DNA of 64,000 nucleotides from Apostichopus californicus. Taxonomy: Eukaryota; Echinodermata; Holothuroidea; Aspidochirotida; Stichopodidae. The stretch is taken from the NCBI GenBank assembly GCA_020650975.1, contig JAIPMN010005418.1:1-64000 (forward strand), written 5' to 3'. Both the position numbers and the translations under genes were made by a program. Below, in pieces: positions 11,131 to 24,200 of the stretch. Under the pieces are notes generated by a model that had not been told where the DNA came from, ran no database searches, and saw only the letters and a program-made list of their open reading frames with translations. Positions within the stretch are counted from its first letter, which is position 1. Each line of letters starts with the position of its first letter.

Positions 11131-14100
11131 CTGTTTTCTTCATGTCTAATGACTTGTCAATGCCAAGCATGTTCAAATTCTGTGTCACACTTTTCAGGTG
11201 TTTTTCAATTCTCGTAAAATTCTCAAAACTATAACTTTCAGTATACGTACTTTTGTAGTACGTTGATAGTATGAGATAACTTCATATGACAATGCTTTCT
11301 ATCTTTAGCAATGGCATATTTTAAAATAATGTTTTATGATAATTATTTATTATTATTAAAGGATTGACATTCGGCTAAGAATATTCATGGTTTATAATGT
11401 TGGCCCTCATGCCTATTCATCAGTTAGGTAGCAAGATACTCCATGGCAACCAGTTATCCACGTCCCCAAAATTCATAAGAAAGTGCTCTTGTATGTGAAG
11501 TATATATGCAAATGAAATGTGTGGGATGAATTATTCATTGTTGATATTGTTATACCTCATGCCTATTCATCAGCTAAGTAGCAAAATACTCCCATATGGT
11601 TTGTTATACCAGTTCTTCTTCTGAAGAAGTAGTAGATAATAAATTTCCTGCACGACTGTCCGTGATCATTCAACAGAAGAGTTGCAAACACATTAATGTT
11701 GTGGAGCAGCTATTTGTTTGGAAGTTAAATACAATGGAAAGAAAGAATACATTTTTTTCCTTGTCTTTCTCAGCTTACATCTCTGCATCTTTGTCTAGCA
11801 AAATAAAATTTCAGATTTTAAGACACGATTGGACATTCACATGACACATTCAATAGACGACCAAGAGGGTTATTACTTTCCGAAAAATTGTTTTCGTCAC
11901 ATTTTACATCAAAATAATGATCATAAAATTCTGCATATACAGTTGAATGAGAAACATGTACAAACCCCAAAAATGTGATGATAAAACGTTCGTTGCAAAA
12001 AACTTAAGAGGCAAGATCTGTAAAGAAATTCTGTAAAGGAAAGTGCGAGATCTCTTTAGAAAAAAAACACATAAAAATGTTAATGTTCTATGATAACCCA
12101 AATACGTTGAATTCCATCCAAGAAAAAGTTATTCTGCCCCGGTGCAATCCTGACATCCATTAGCTCTGTGAGCATATTGGTTATTTTAATTTATTCAGCA
12201 ATGTGGAAAAAAACTCACTTTTGGAATGAAATATTGAAAATTAAATTGACATATTAATTAATAAACTTTTAAATATTGCACAAAATTGAAACCCTTGAGA
12301 TTGGTAACTTAATTAACTTGTACCCAAGTTTTCGACCTGAAATCTCTCAGACGACTATATGCAATCATGTGATTTTCTTTTTCTACTTTTAATGTATCAT
12401 GTTCCTCTTAAAAATTCCCTTTTTTTCCCCAAATAAATAAACTTGATGATAGTTTGTAAAAACAAATTTGTAAGATTTGATTTGTCAAAATTTATGATTA
12501 ATCAAAATCTTGGGATAATAAGTAAACCCTGCCACTACCATAGCAGTGATCTGATGGGCTTTGCCTATTTAACATAATAAAAACTGAAACTAAGTAAAAC
12601 ACAATTGATTAAAAAGAAATATTAGTCATGGCCAACAACATGAGAACAAAAAAAAAAAAGACTTCCTACCTAATAACTAAATTACATAGCGTTAAGGTTA
12701 TCAAATGGAATAAACTGACCTACTAGTGTGGTTAAAAAGTATTAGTTATATTTTAGAAAAGTTCTCTTCTATGGGGAAAATTGTAGGCAGCTAAGATCTA
12801 TATAGGAGTGGAATGTTGGGGAAAAGAGCATAAAATATAAGTAAATGTATTCAACCAAAATAGTTTACTGAAAATATAGGCTACAAAATATGCAAACACA
12901 GGTGTTGTGCTGATATGGGTGTTATGCTGGGCGTGTGGAACAAAACCATCGAAACCAAATAAAAAGTAACAGAATAAAAACAAAAAAAGCCAGGAAAAAG
13001 GAATAAAAGATTGTCAGGAATTATGGGAGCAGATCTGAGGTCAAATAATGAGCCTCTCCTTGACTATCCATGGTCACCCCGGCAACCATCCATACCACAG
13101 ATGAACAGGACGGATCTATATTTACCTTCCAAATTGTAGGTGCGTTTTGAAACACACAATGAAGCATCTTGATCGTAATTTAGTTCTTAAATGACCCCCT
13201 CTGAATCGAATGTAAATTCATCGGGCATGTTATCAGTACCCTCTCATCATCAAAGCTTTACTTTGATTCTTGGAAACCTCTTTTAACTGTCTTCTGATAA
13301 AACTTGCTGAATGAATATCAAATAATCTAGTGATCGGTACAAACCAAGCCTCGTACGATTCATGCAGCTGACTAAAATGTAACACTTGTTCACACATCTT
13401 CGGACTATCGTTTATAGATGCAATATTTAACTTAATATTAATATTGTTGCATTATTCAGTATATTGCACTAACCATGCTGCATCTCATTTATAAGCACTC
13501 CTAACAGAACCAAACATAATGGAATCATCATTACCTCAGTAATCCCCCTCCCTTCCCCTCTCGCTCACCCCCACCCCCAAAATGAAGACAATAGCACATG
13601 AATGTATGAAATTACCACAATTGGATATGACAAATCCCTCCAAAAAACCTCTTCCCATTTCAGAGTGCAAGTAATGTACAAGTTCATAAAATCCTAACAA
13701 ACCATTTTGGTGATCCTGGAAAAAAAGCAATACTAAAGTAGTTTTAAATTATGAAGTTACCTTGCAATCTCATCTACTGGATGATTAACTGATATTTTAG
13801 CCTCCCTGTAATAGCAAGTGGTTGCTTTTAGCCATAAGGAATGGTATTTAATTTAGCCCAAGAGGCATTAATTAAAGAGGACCACATTTTCATAAGTTTA
13901 AGTATCATCTGGTAAAAATGCCCAACAATTTTGATTGCAGCTGACCTCAAATAATTTCATTTGCTTCCCTAAAGGATAGGAAATCCCTCATTCACCCTTC
14001 CACTATTCTCCTTTTTCGTCTTCCCTCATCAAACATTCTGGCTCTACCAAAATGGTGTAACCATTCCAAAAAATGCATCTTTAGAAAATGTTTTCATTAT

Positions 14101-14201
14101 TCAGCTCCGTAAAAATATAAGAAGATAAGATTTCCTCGGTCGTGAACGCCTCTCGTACCCGTCGCGGTTCACACTCCCCGGATCAACGTGCTGGCCCTTT
14201 G
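11131..14201. other. Intergenic between convergent NDUFA10 and SNX13; 3' ends of both
   Basis: A 38-bp sequence beginning 'cctcatgcctattcatcag' occurs twice, near 11406 and 11553. Candidate poly(A) signals are AATAAA at 11638-11643 and 11802-11807 on +, and on the - strand ATTAAA at 13847-13852 and AATAAA at 12190-12195. Otherwise this is AT-rich DNA with no recognisable coding region. Confidence 0.5.
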
Positions 14202-17200
14202 TCACCTATTACCTGCGGCGTGGGAATTCTCTGCCTTTTGCTCCTCCATCTCTCTTTCATCCTTCTCTCTTTTGGCACGGATTCTTGAGGACTGGGAGAG
14301 AAGTGTCTGGAAGTTTTTCTCAAAGTTGCTCTCGGGGAAGAGCAATTTGACGATTCCCTCCAAGAAGACAAACATGAGACGTTTGTTGAGCTGCCTCATC
14401 TGAAGCATGTCGAACGTTCGGATCATTCCTCGTCGCGTGGTCTCGGTTCCTATGAAGTTCTTGAGTTCGTCTGTAGCAGAGAAAACAAGTTCAACTTGAT
14501 TAACTCTACACCTCAAAATGGAGCCCCCCTTTTTTTACTGCACTGTTATTACTTCCAACATTTACATGCTCTCCTAACATTTGTGTCTGTTTCGCTCCCT
14601 TGAGCATCCTTCAGTCTCTTCTCAAAATTGTAGCATGCTTAAACTAAATATCAGTAAACAAGAGCTATGGACAACAGAAAACAGACTTTACAGAGGTTTA
14701 TTTGCTTTTTTCAAGTTTGTTTATAAATTCCCAGTCAATTGTTCAGTCACACCAAATGCATATATATATAAATTGGTTAGAATCATGTTTGATCTCTAGA
14801 GTAAGGCAAATATGTCACCAAAACAGAACTAGTATTGTTCGATACAGGTGACAAATACCTACAGTAGAATCACGACCTTCCTAACTGGTTTCGAACCTCT
14901 GGACATACAATTAGCGTCCATAGCCTAGTGGTTAGGGTGTCCGCATATAAAGTGGGAGGCCCGGGTTTGAATCCCGGTGGAAGTCTTCTCACTGTTCTGG
15001 ATTTTACAATTCATTACGATTTCAATTATATATGTATGTATGTATGTATTTTTTATGAACTTTGAGTGCGTACATATCTGGCAACAGTTAAGTTTTGCCA
15101 TTGAAAACTATCTTGCTAGGATTGAACATTTATATATAAGTTTAAGTTTAAAAAGCAACACAAAGGGATCCAATCCAACCCCCTTCATCTCTAATCACAT
15201 TTTTAAACCAACTTCAAGTTACAAAGTTATAGCTATAATGACGTGTCCCTTGAAAACGGATAACAAAAAAACCCTCCTTGCCCTTCCCCCCTCCCACCCC
15301 CTCCCACCCCATCCCACATCTGTCTAGTCTCACCATCTCTCTGGCCATTAAGCACTTTACCTGGTATACTGCCATAGAGTTGGGTTTTAGAAACTACCCT
15401 GGCCCTCATTTTGGTCTCTTCACTCCGATCTCTCATCTCCTCGGCCAGAATACCTGTCGGCCAAAAGGATTCCCTGCGGATAGAAAGACATCCAGAGGAA
15501 ATAATCGAACGGTTTGCTTTGCATCACTGTATTGTGCCTTTAAAGCAAGTTAAACTACTGCACAGGTTTACTTATTACCTTTTGACAATCCAAAACATTG
15601 TGCTTTTATTCCTAATTTATGGCTTTAAGGCTTCATTCTGTACAGAGTGATTAATATTTTTCTAACGATGTTTTGAGTGTACGACATTATCTAGAATATT
15701 AACTAGTATAGAAGAGTACCCATTATTAAAGTCAGGTCTCTAGACGCAAGAAAACAAAAACATTAATGTATCCAACAATCGATCATGTCTCGGTGGGAAA
15801 GAAAACTCCACCCACTCCAACACAACACACCTTGACCCCCACACCCCTTCAGTACCCTACAAGATCCCCACACCCCTTCAGTACCCTACAAGATAAAAGG
15901 CAGAATTGCAAACATGTCCTCAAAAGCAAATGAAATATATTAACCAGCTGAGGAGTTCAATTGAAAATCTACCTCACATCTGTCTGTGGTTACTATGTGA
16001 CCTTGGGTGGGAAATAATAAAGAATGAAATCTTAAAAGTTTATGTCAAAAATGGTACCATATTGCCATACAATATTCAGATAACAATATTAAGCAAACAA
16101 AAGTGACAAGACCCTGTCCCTGTGGGAAGGTACTGCAAACTGTCAAAAAATTTGTTACAAAATGGCCCCCGAGAACTACTGTGTGAAAGAGACATAATCA
16201 AAACTACTCATGTCAAACCTACTTGAGTTGCTTCATGTAGTCTGCGACTGATTCTGTTGATGTCAGGGCCTCGACACCTTCGATGATTCTCGTGTTAATC
16301 TTGCTGCCGAACGCCGCTCTGAAGATCTGTTTTAAGAGCATGACAAGCTGCCTCCGCAACCACTGGTCTCGATGACGGAGATCAAACATCTCATCCATCA
16401 GCAGCATCATGACTCGCAGGGCGATGTTGTCATCATCCTGAAAGGAACAAAGATTACGAGAGGGTGGTGACCAGATGTCTAATTCATAAACAAAGATTAC
16501 AAGAAGGTGTGACCAGATGTCTAATTATGAAAAAAGATTACAAGAGGGTGACCAGATGCCTTATTTATAAACAAAGATTACAAGAGGGTGACCAGATGCC
16601 TAAATATGAGAAAAGATTACAAGAGGGTGACCAAATGTCTAATTTATAAACAAAGATTTCAAGAGGGTGACCAGATGACTAAATATGTAAAAAGATTACA
16701 AGAGGGTTACCAGATACCTAAATATGAAAAAAAATTACAAGAGGGTGACCAGATGCCTAAATATAAGCAAAGATTACAAGAGGGTGACCAGATGCCTCAG
16801 GAAACAAAGATTACAAGAGGGGGACCAGATGCCGAAATATCAACAAAGATTACAAGAGGGTGACCAGATGCCTAATTTATAAACAAAGATTACAAGAGGG
16901 TGACCAGATGCCTAAATATGAGAAAAGATTACAAGAGGGTGACCAGATGTCTAATTTATAAACAAAGATTACAAGAGGGTGACCAGATGCCTAATTTATA
17001 AACAAAGATTACAATAGGGTGACCAGATGCCTTCTGTATAAACAAAGATTACAATAGGGCGACCAGATGCCTAAATATAACAAAGATTACAAGAGAGTGA
17101 CCAGGTGCCTAAACACAAACACTTTTAATATTTACAAAATCAATCTCCAGACTTCAATGGGTGAACAGATGCAAAAATATGGTCTTTAGTATTATTTGTC

Positions 17201-18223
17201 TGCCGTTATGGAACTCATTCTGTTTTTAATGAAAAGAGTGCATTTATTATGACTTTAATTTTTCTTGTTGTTGGATATCAACAGCAGGCCTGTTGAGCTT
17301 GACATCATCAATACTCTAGTCAGGCCTGATGAGAGGGTGTGGTGGTGGGGGGGGGGGGCTTTAATCCCAGAACTTGAATAAATTAGGGGCCTAGTGAACT
17401 ATGGAGGGACCTTGGAGAAATATGTGATAAAAAAAAATGTATTTTTAGTTTCATAATATGCTTTCAAGAAAACCTGAAGAATACAAAAAGGGGGCCCAGT
17501 GATATATTTTTTCCCTGGGCCAAACCTGGCTGTATCGTTTGTTTAACTCCTTTAGCTTTGCCAATGGAGTGATCACTGTATATCTGATTAAACTGACTAT
17601 TAAGGTAAAGAGAAATTTGAGTTTATTAAAGCTTGCTAACTCACAGGTACATCTGTAACAGACGACACCCTCCCAATGTTCTGCAATGGTCTGGTTGGTT
17701 GCTGAAAGTAAAGAAGAAACTGATGCCATCAGTCACATGGTCCAATGTTATAATTCTCAATCGGGTAAACTGACTTATAATAAGGGCCTGTGATTGACTG
17801 AGAGAACGTTACTAATATGATATATAACATATCATGAACCAGGTTTACAGACACAGACTGTACTGATAGAAGGGATGATGGGTTACCTTATTCATTGAAA
17901 GTACTTTACTGATGCCATTAGTCACATGGTCTGATGTTATAATTCTCAATCAGGTAAACTGACTTATTATAAGGGACTGGGATTGACTGAGAGAATGTTA
18001 CTAATATGATATGATGTTATAAAGTTATAATCAACCAGGTTTACAGACACAGACTTATAGAAGGGATGATGGTTACCTTATTCATTGAAAGTACTTTACT
18101 GATGCCATCAGTCATACGGTCCGATACCATGGACACACCGTCAACTAGGTTACCAGGCACTGATTTCACCGTGTGTGCGACAGTCTTCACACTGGACTTA
18201 AACGGATTAACAAGATGATCAAC
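14202..18223 (-). CDS. SNX13: SNX13 exons 18-21: PX-distal linker and PXC (nexin C) domain, C terminus
   Basis: Exon 18 (18223-18077) encodes the VNPFKSSVKTVAHTVKSVP linker, residues about 726-774. Exon 19 (16437-16223), exon 20 (15473-15361) and exon 21 (14470-14202) encode the PXC domain, about 775-890. Landmarks are MLLMDEMFDL, DQWLRRQ, FWPTGIL, RARVVSKTQL and ETTRRG. A charged coiled-coil-like tail (KREKDEREMEEQKAE) runs to the TGA read at 14204-14202. PXC domains in this family are linked to lipid-droplet or lipid contacts. In the human protein some 30 further residues (about FFKVPPLIPKTD) separate the linker from PXC. No exon for them was found between 16438 and 18076, although both neighbours are phase 0. 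Confidence 0.93.
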
Positions 18224-21200
18224 CTGGTTAAAATAAAGGGAAAAAAACAGATAAAACAAATGTTTCAGCATAAGAAAGGTGAGCTGTTCACAAGTGAGGT
18301 AACATCATAATGCTGTAATGGTCAAGTGCCTTGTGATTGGATGCTTTTTTTACACCATGGCAGAGAGAGAAGTTGCTGGTCGTTTGGCTGACATTACAGA
18401 TAAGCTTAACACTTAACTGTGTGCTGAAGGTACGACTTACAATACAGCACACTGTAGTTTACACATACCTATGCACTCATTATGGAGTCAACTTATATCT
18501 TTCATTGGCCATATTCGACCCACAGACCTCCTACTGAAAACCCCTGACATAGAGTGACACCACCAAACTGAAAGGTACAATTTTATAACACAGACTCGGA
18601 CACAGCCAAACTCACACATGTTTGTATTACATTCCAACCGAGGACCCCATTGTATTTTCCATTGTTCAAATCCACATACCCTAACCTTAACAATACCCCA
18701 TACAATAGAATTCTTCCGAGGACGTGGTGATTCTTTAGAAATCACAACCGAGGACCTGGAATTCTTTTGTTCAAGTCCTCGGTCAGATAGAAAAACAAAC
18801 GCACTAATTCACACAGTTTAACAAGATAGAAACACTTCTACTTATACTTGCCTATGCACATCAACCATACCAATACCATACAACCTTACCAACATTACAG
18901 TGTGAGAACACTCTTTTGTGTATGACTCTAGTAGTACTTGGAGGGCTGACTACACAAACATTTTATCAAAAGGAGTGATGTTAACATAAGACAGATAATT
19001 AATCCACCAGGTTCAAACCCAAGAGGGTGAACCTCACAAAGTGAAGCCATTTGTGGACTCCTGCACCAACCAAACGTTAGCTTCCTATTTATACACTTTT
19101 GGTGATTGGACGATGGGCTGCACTTACCCTTCTAGCGAGCTGGCCTCTGCCCCGATTATAAACTCCGGGCTCGAGAAAGTTATGAACAACGGCAGACATG
19201 CCTGGGTGTCCCATTAGCCGACTCTTCTCCAGTAACTCCTAAAATAACCAAAAAATAGATCAAAGGAGAGAATTAATTTAAAATTCAAAATTGACAAACA
19301 ACGATATTTACATTTTATAAATACTAAAAATCATTTTAATGAACAAAAGATATCTGAAGTACATATTAAGTGCATGACATATCATTGTAAGTTCATGACT
19401 CTCTTATCCACGCAACTTGAAGAGAAAAGCTCACGAACAAATATTGAAATGGAATTTCTAATATTAAAAAAGTATTAAAACAGTTCAACACAGATAAACA
19501 AGAGCTGTTTTTATAGGAATGCTTGCAAATGCCTTGTCGGTTTATACATAAAATAATGAGGAGGTAAAGCATCTGGGAAAAATGATATATTTCTAACCCC
19601 TACACAGCATAATATACACAATGATTCAAAGAAGGGATTTGCTGCTAGGGTTTCGAAATTAACAATTTTACCTTTATATATAAGGTCAAAGCCTTCCCTC
19701 TCTTATCTAGAAAACTTTTGGTGGTATTTTTCATGATTTTCTTAGCAGGCAACGGTAAATCTTTGAGGTCGGGGAATTTTTCGCTGAGGTTCATGTGGAG
19801 ATCGTGGAATTCGCTGTAACGTCTGAAGACGTCCCAGATTTCGATCGTTCCCTTCTCGTCCGTCCTCGAGACGTGGATGGTGTAGACGGCGTATTTCCTA
19901 CCCTGGTCACGAATCATTGCTGCGAGAATAAATATGGAGATGTTAAAAGTGGCTGGAGAGTGAGTATACAAGCGAATTGATGCAATTTCAAATTTATATG
20001 TCACATGCGAGTCGGCCACTTGTGCTGTGAGTGCGGCACCCTGAGTTTGAGTACAAGGTCTCGAGTTCAAGTGTGAGTACAAAATGAGGTGCAAGAGTAC
20101 CATTAAAGAGTACATCGCTTTAATTTTGCTGAGAACGAGTATGCAGCCATGCTAATGGGTACCACTACCAGTACATAGAAATGTACTCGGGTATGAGAAC
20201 ACTCTCGAGTACTACAAGTCTGTACCCTGAGTTTGAGTACAGGGTCCGAGTCATGTCCGTGTACAAAATCATGCATACGGGTACCAGTAAAGGGTACATC
20301 ATGTTTACTTTTGCTGAGAACGAGTTAGAAGCCATGTATGTAGAAATGTACTCAAGGGAGTACCACTACTAGTACATAGGGTTTACTCGGGTAAGGGTAC
20401 ACTCTCATGAGTACCACTACCAGTACGTAGAAATGTACTCAAGCGAGTACCACTACTGGTACATAGGGTGAAATCGGGTGCGGGTACACTCTCATGAGTA
20501 CCACTACCAGTAAGTAGAAATGTACTCAAGCCAGTACCACTACTAGTGCATAGGGTGTACTCGGGTGCGGGTACACTCTCATGAGTACCACTACCAGTAT
20601 GTAGAAATGTACTCAAGCAATACCACTACTAGTGCATAGGGTGTACTCGGGTGCGGGTACACTCTCATGAGTACCACTACCAGTATGTAGAAATGTACTC
20701 AAGCAATACCACTACTAGTACATAGGGTGTACTCGGGTACGGGTACACTCTCATGAGTACCACTACCAGTATGTAGAAATGTACTCAAGCAATACCACTA
20801 CTAGTACATAGGGTGTACTCGGGTACAGGAACTCTCGCGAGTACCACTACCAGTACGTAGAAATGTACTCAAGCGATACCACTACTAGTACATAGGGTGT
20901 ACTCGGGTACGGGTACACTCTCATGAGCACCACTACCAGTATGTAGAATATACTCAAGCGAGTACCACTACTAGTACATAGCTGTACTTGGGTACGGGTA
21001 CACTCTCGCGAATACCACTACCAGTACGTAGAAATGTACTCGGGTACGGGTACACTCTGGAATGCTAAGAGTCTGTTACTTAGTACTTACTAGCTTGGTT
21101 AATGTCTGCAACGATGGATGGATTCCTTTCTTCGGTGAGTGTCATGTCGAGCTCGTTTAAATGTTCTACAGATGAGTTATGACTACCCATGGATGATAGG

Positions 21201-24200
21201 TCTTCTGAAGACTGTAAAAATACATTAAAAAAAACAAATAAAATAAATGAGCTAAATTCCATAACAAGTCCTCCCCCCCCCCCCCACCCCCTTCTACTCA
21301 AATAATACACAATATATCTCTGCAGGAAAACCACTCGTTTTTTTGTTTTTTTTTCTTCTTTTTTTGCGAGTGTAGCATTTAGCAGAGACAGCAGAACTAT
21401 GTCTTATCCAAGAAAGTTGTCAAGTTTTCACTCTCGTTTCATTGGATTGATCACATTTTAAAGCTTCATTATTTTGCACTGAATTTTCCACATTTTGATG
21501 CTTTCAGGCTCTGTTGAAAGGATAGATAAGCTATTTCAAAAATACAATCCGTTACTTTATGCCACCAAATTGTCTCGACATTGATGAACTTAAATCATAC
21601 CTGATAAATATATTTTACAGCCAAACAGTGTTCTCCTAGTCTTTGAACTTTCACAGCGACTAATTAGTATTATAAACTGGATATTGTCTTTAGGGTTAAT
21701 AGCTGGTCAAATTTTGGCTGTAAGATAATGGCAGCTCTGAATTTAATTGAAATCAGGAAAAACGCAGGCAATTTCACTAATCAATCGAGACGCCCTTCTA
21801 ACGAGGGGGGGGGGCATGTCCGTTGAAATCCAAATGTCTGATAACCCTAGGGGGATAATCATGTCCTTTACATTAACAACTGTCGATAATTGAGTAATAC
21901 AACTCACTGCAGCAATGCTCGGTTCTGGCGATGAATCTAAGTGAATCGATGACTCATCGTCCAGGTGGTGGTTATTCGGGGCTTCCGGCTCCAACAGATC
22001 TAGCTCGGCCAAACATCTCATGTAGAATACGCTCTGCTTGAAGGCCGGAAAATATTGGTCTTCATGAAGTATATTGTAAACCTGAAAAAAAACAGAAAAC
22101 ATTGTGCCACATCATGACATACCTATCATGACAGACCTATCTTTACATATATATCATTACAAATCTACTATTACATACTTATCACTATATACCTATCATT
22201 ACAAATCTACTATTTTGTACCTATCACTGCATACCTATCATTACATACCTATCATTACAAACATTTTATTATGTACCTATCATGATCACCTCCTCCACCC
22301 CAACCCCCAACATTCCATCTCCCTAAACATATTCAAAACAATGAAAAGAAACATAGTTATCCTATAACCAACGTACTATAACAATGTACTATAGCAATAT
22401 ACCATAGCAAGGACACTAAGAGCCTGATCAGACCTGATCATTTACATCAGAGAAGTCTTTTGTTCCTTAATTATACTAGGATAATTAGCATACCTTCTTC
22501 TTTATCTCTTACTTTACCAAGCCCCCCATAATTGGCCCAAGGCTGAAACCCCTCCCCCCGCCACGATGGCCTCCACTGTCAGAAGAAAGCATATACATCC
22601 CAGCACTAAATTAGCTATGACATGATACCAACAATTCAATTTTCATCTTTTGGTATGATTTTGCACACGCACACTGGTAGTAGTAAATGTCAGAGGATTC
22701 TAGCAACTCTCATACCTGTTGCTGAGCTTCATCAAAGACCGCATCTGAAGGCTCCTCGTATTTGATTTTCAACTGAGTCCTTTTAATAATTTTTGGCTCG
22801 ACATTAACCCTGTTGGCAGCCTAGAGAAAAAATGCAGTACATGAATACATTAGCTATTCATAGAATATATTGAATTCATTGTAGAAAAACAGGTTCTTTG
22901 TATTTGTTAAAGAGGAAAGAAAAAAAGAGCAGTTTGCTAAGTCCATTCACACAGAGTAGAATGTTATTAATGAAATGAAAATAGGGAAGCCCTAAGGTAT
23001 TATTAAATTTATTCAAAGGCAGCTATTAACAACACAAAACTATTGTGCTTCAAAGAAAATGAATAATTTGGTTCTGTTTGACACATCTTCGGCAGTCCCT
23101 AGGTCCCTGAGGTAAATTAGGCCTTGTTATTAATACAAAGATGTGCTATAGTAAGAATCTAACCAAACAAGGGTATTATTAGAATAAATTAAAAATATCA
23201 AAGATTGATAAACTGAAATATTTAACATTCATATGAAAGTAAAAAATGGAATTACTAAAATTGCAAATATTTCCGAGTTATAGAAATTCCCCTCTGGAAA
23301 ATATATCTATTTGCTTTTAATTTTCAACGACAGAATAACTGACTGGGAAATTATGTTGAACAAATTTGAAACTAGGAAGAGAGTAACTTTTGGCAATGAA
23401 TTAATGGGATTCAAATCAGTGACTCCAGAATTGCTACTGTTTTTGTCTGTGTGTGATAGGGTTATTTTTAGGTCAGATCTCCGATACATTTCTTCCTTGA
23501 TGTCTCAAGCCAAAGTTAATGACATTCAAACCTTACAAAATGTTAATTCTTTCTTTTAGATTTAACTACTTTACACAAAAATCAGAGAATATAAACATCC
23601 TCAAAACTGATTATTCTCTGAAATTTGTGTTTAAATATTGTATACAGTGTTAGGTACGTACATCTTCGGCTAAATATTCGTGGTATATATTCAGCGCTGC
23701 GGCACGGAGCCCCTCTAAGTCAATAGAGGGCTCCCTTGAGCTCCCGCTGCTACTATCTTTATCTGAGGATGGCTGGAGTTTCTGTAAATGAAGCGCAGAT
23801 AGTTGCTGCTCTGCTGTGACTCGGTAACTCTCCACCGTGTGCCAGAAAAATACCAGCGCCGCACTTCCGTTCTTGCGCATAAAATCTAAGATTTGAAAGT
23901 GATAAAAGAAAAGGCTGTTACGTCCTTCTCCACTAAAAAGAAAGAATTCGGGAAGAGTAGAAAGTAAAGGTTGGGACTGCGACAATATATGAAAGGACAA
24001 ATATTATCAGCAATGGATTTAAAAGAGATGAGAGTAGAACAGAATTTGTGTTCTTATATTCAATGACTTTAATAACAAACACAGTTCTTAGCTAAATAGA
24101 TACTTTGGTTGGAGCGAAGGGACAATGAGAACCAAAATCTTACTAACATTAAACAATGTGCAGGGTAGGCTTGTCAGGTGTTCAAGCCTAAGGTCAAAGG

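Noticed and set aside
14914-14984. Functional tRNA gene
   Set aside because: A- and B-boxes are good, but the acceptor stem has a mismatch and the D and anticodon stems rely on wobble pairs. A tRNA-derived SINE is more likely.
16464-16863. Open frames with repeated QEGDQMPKYE motifs
   Set aside because: They read through a minisatellite whose unit is close to a multiple of three; the frame breaks wherever unit length changes.
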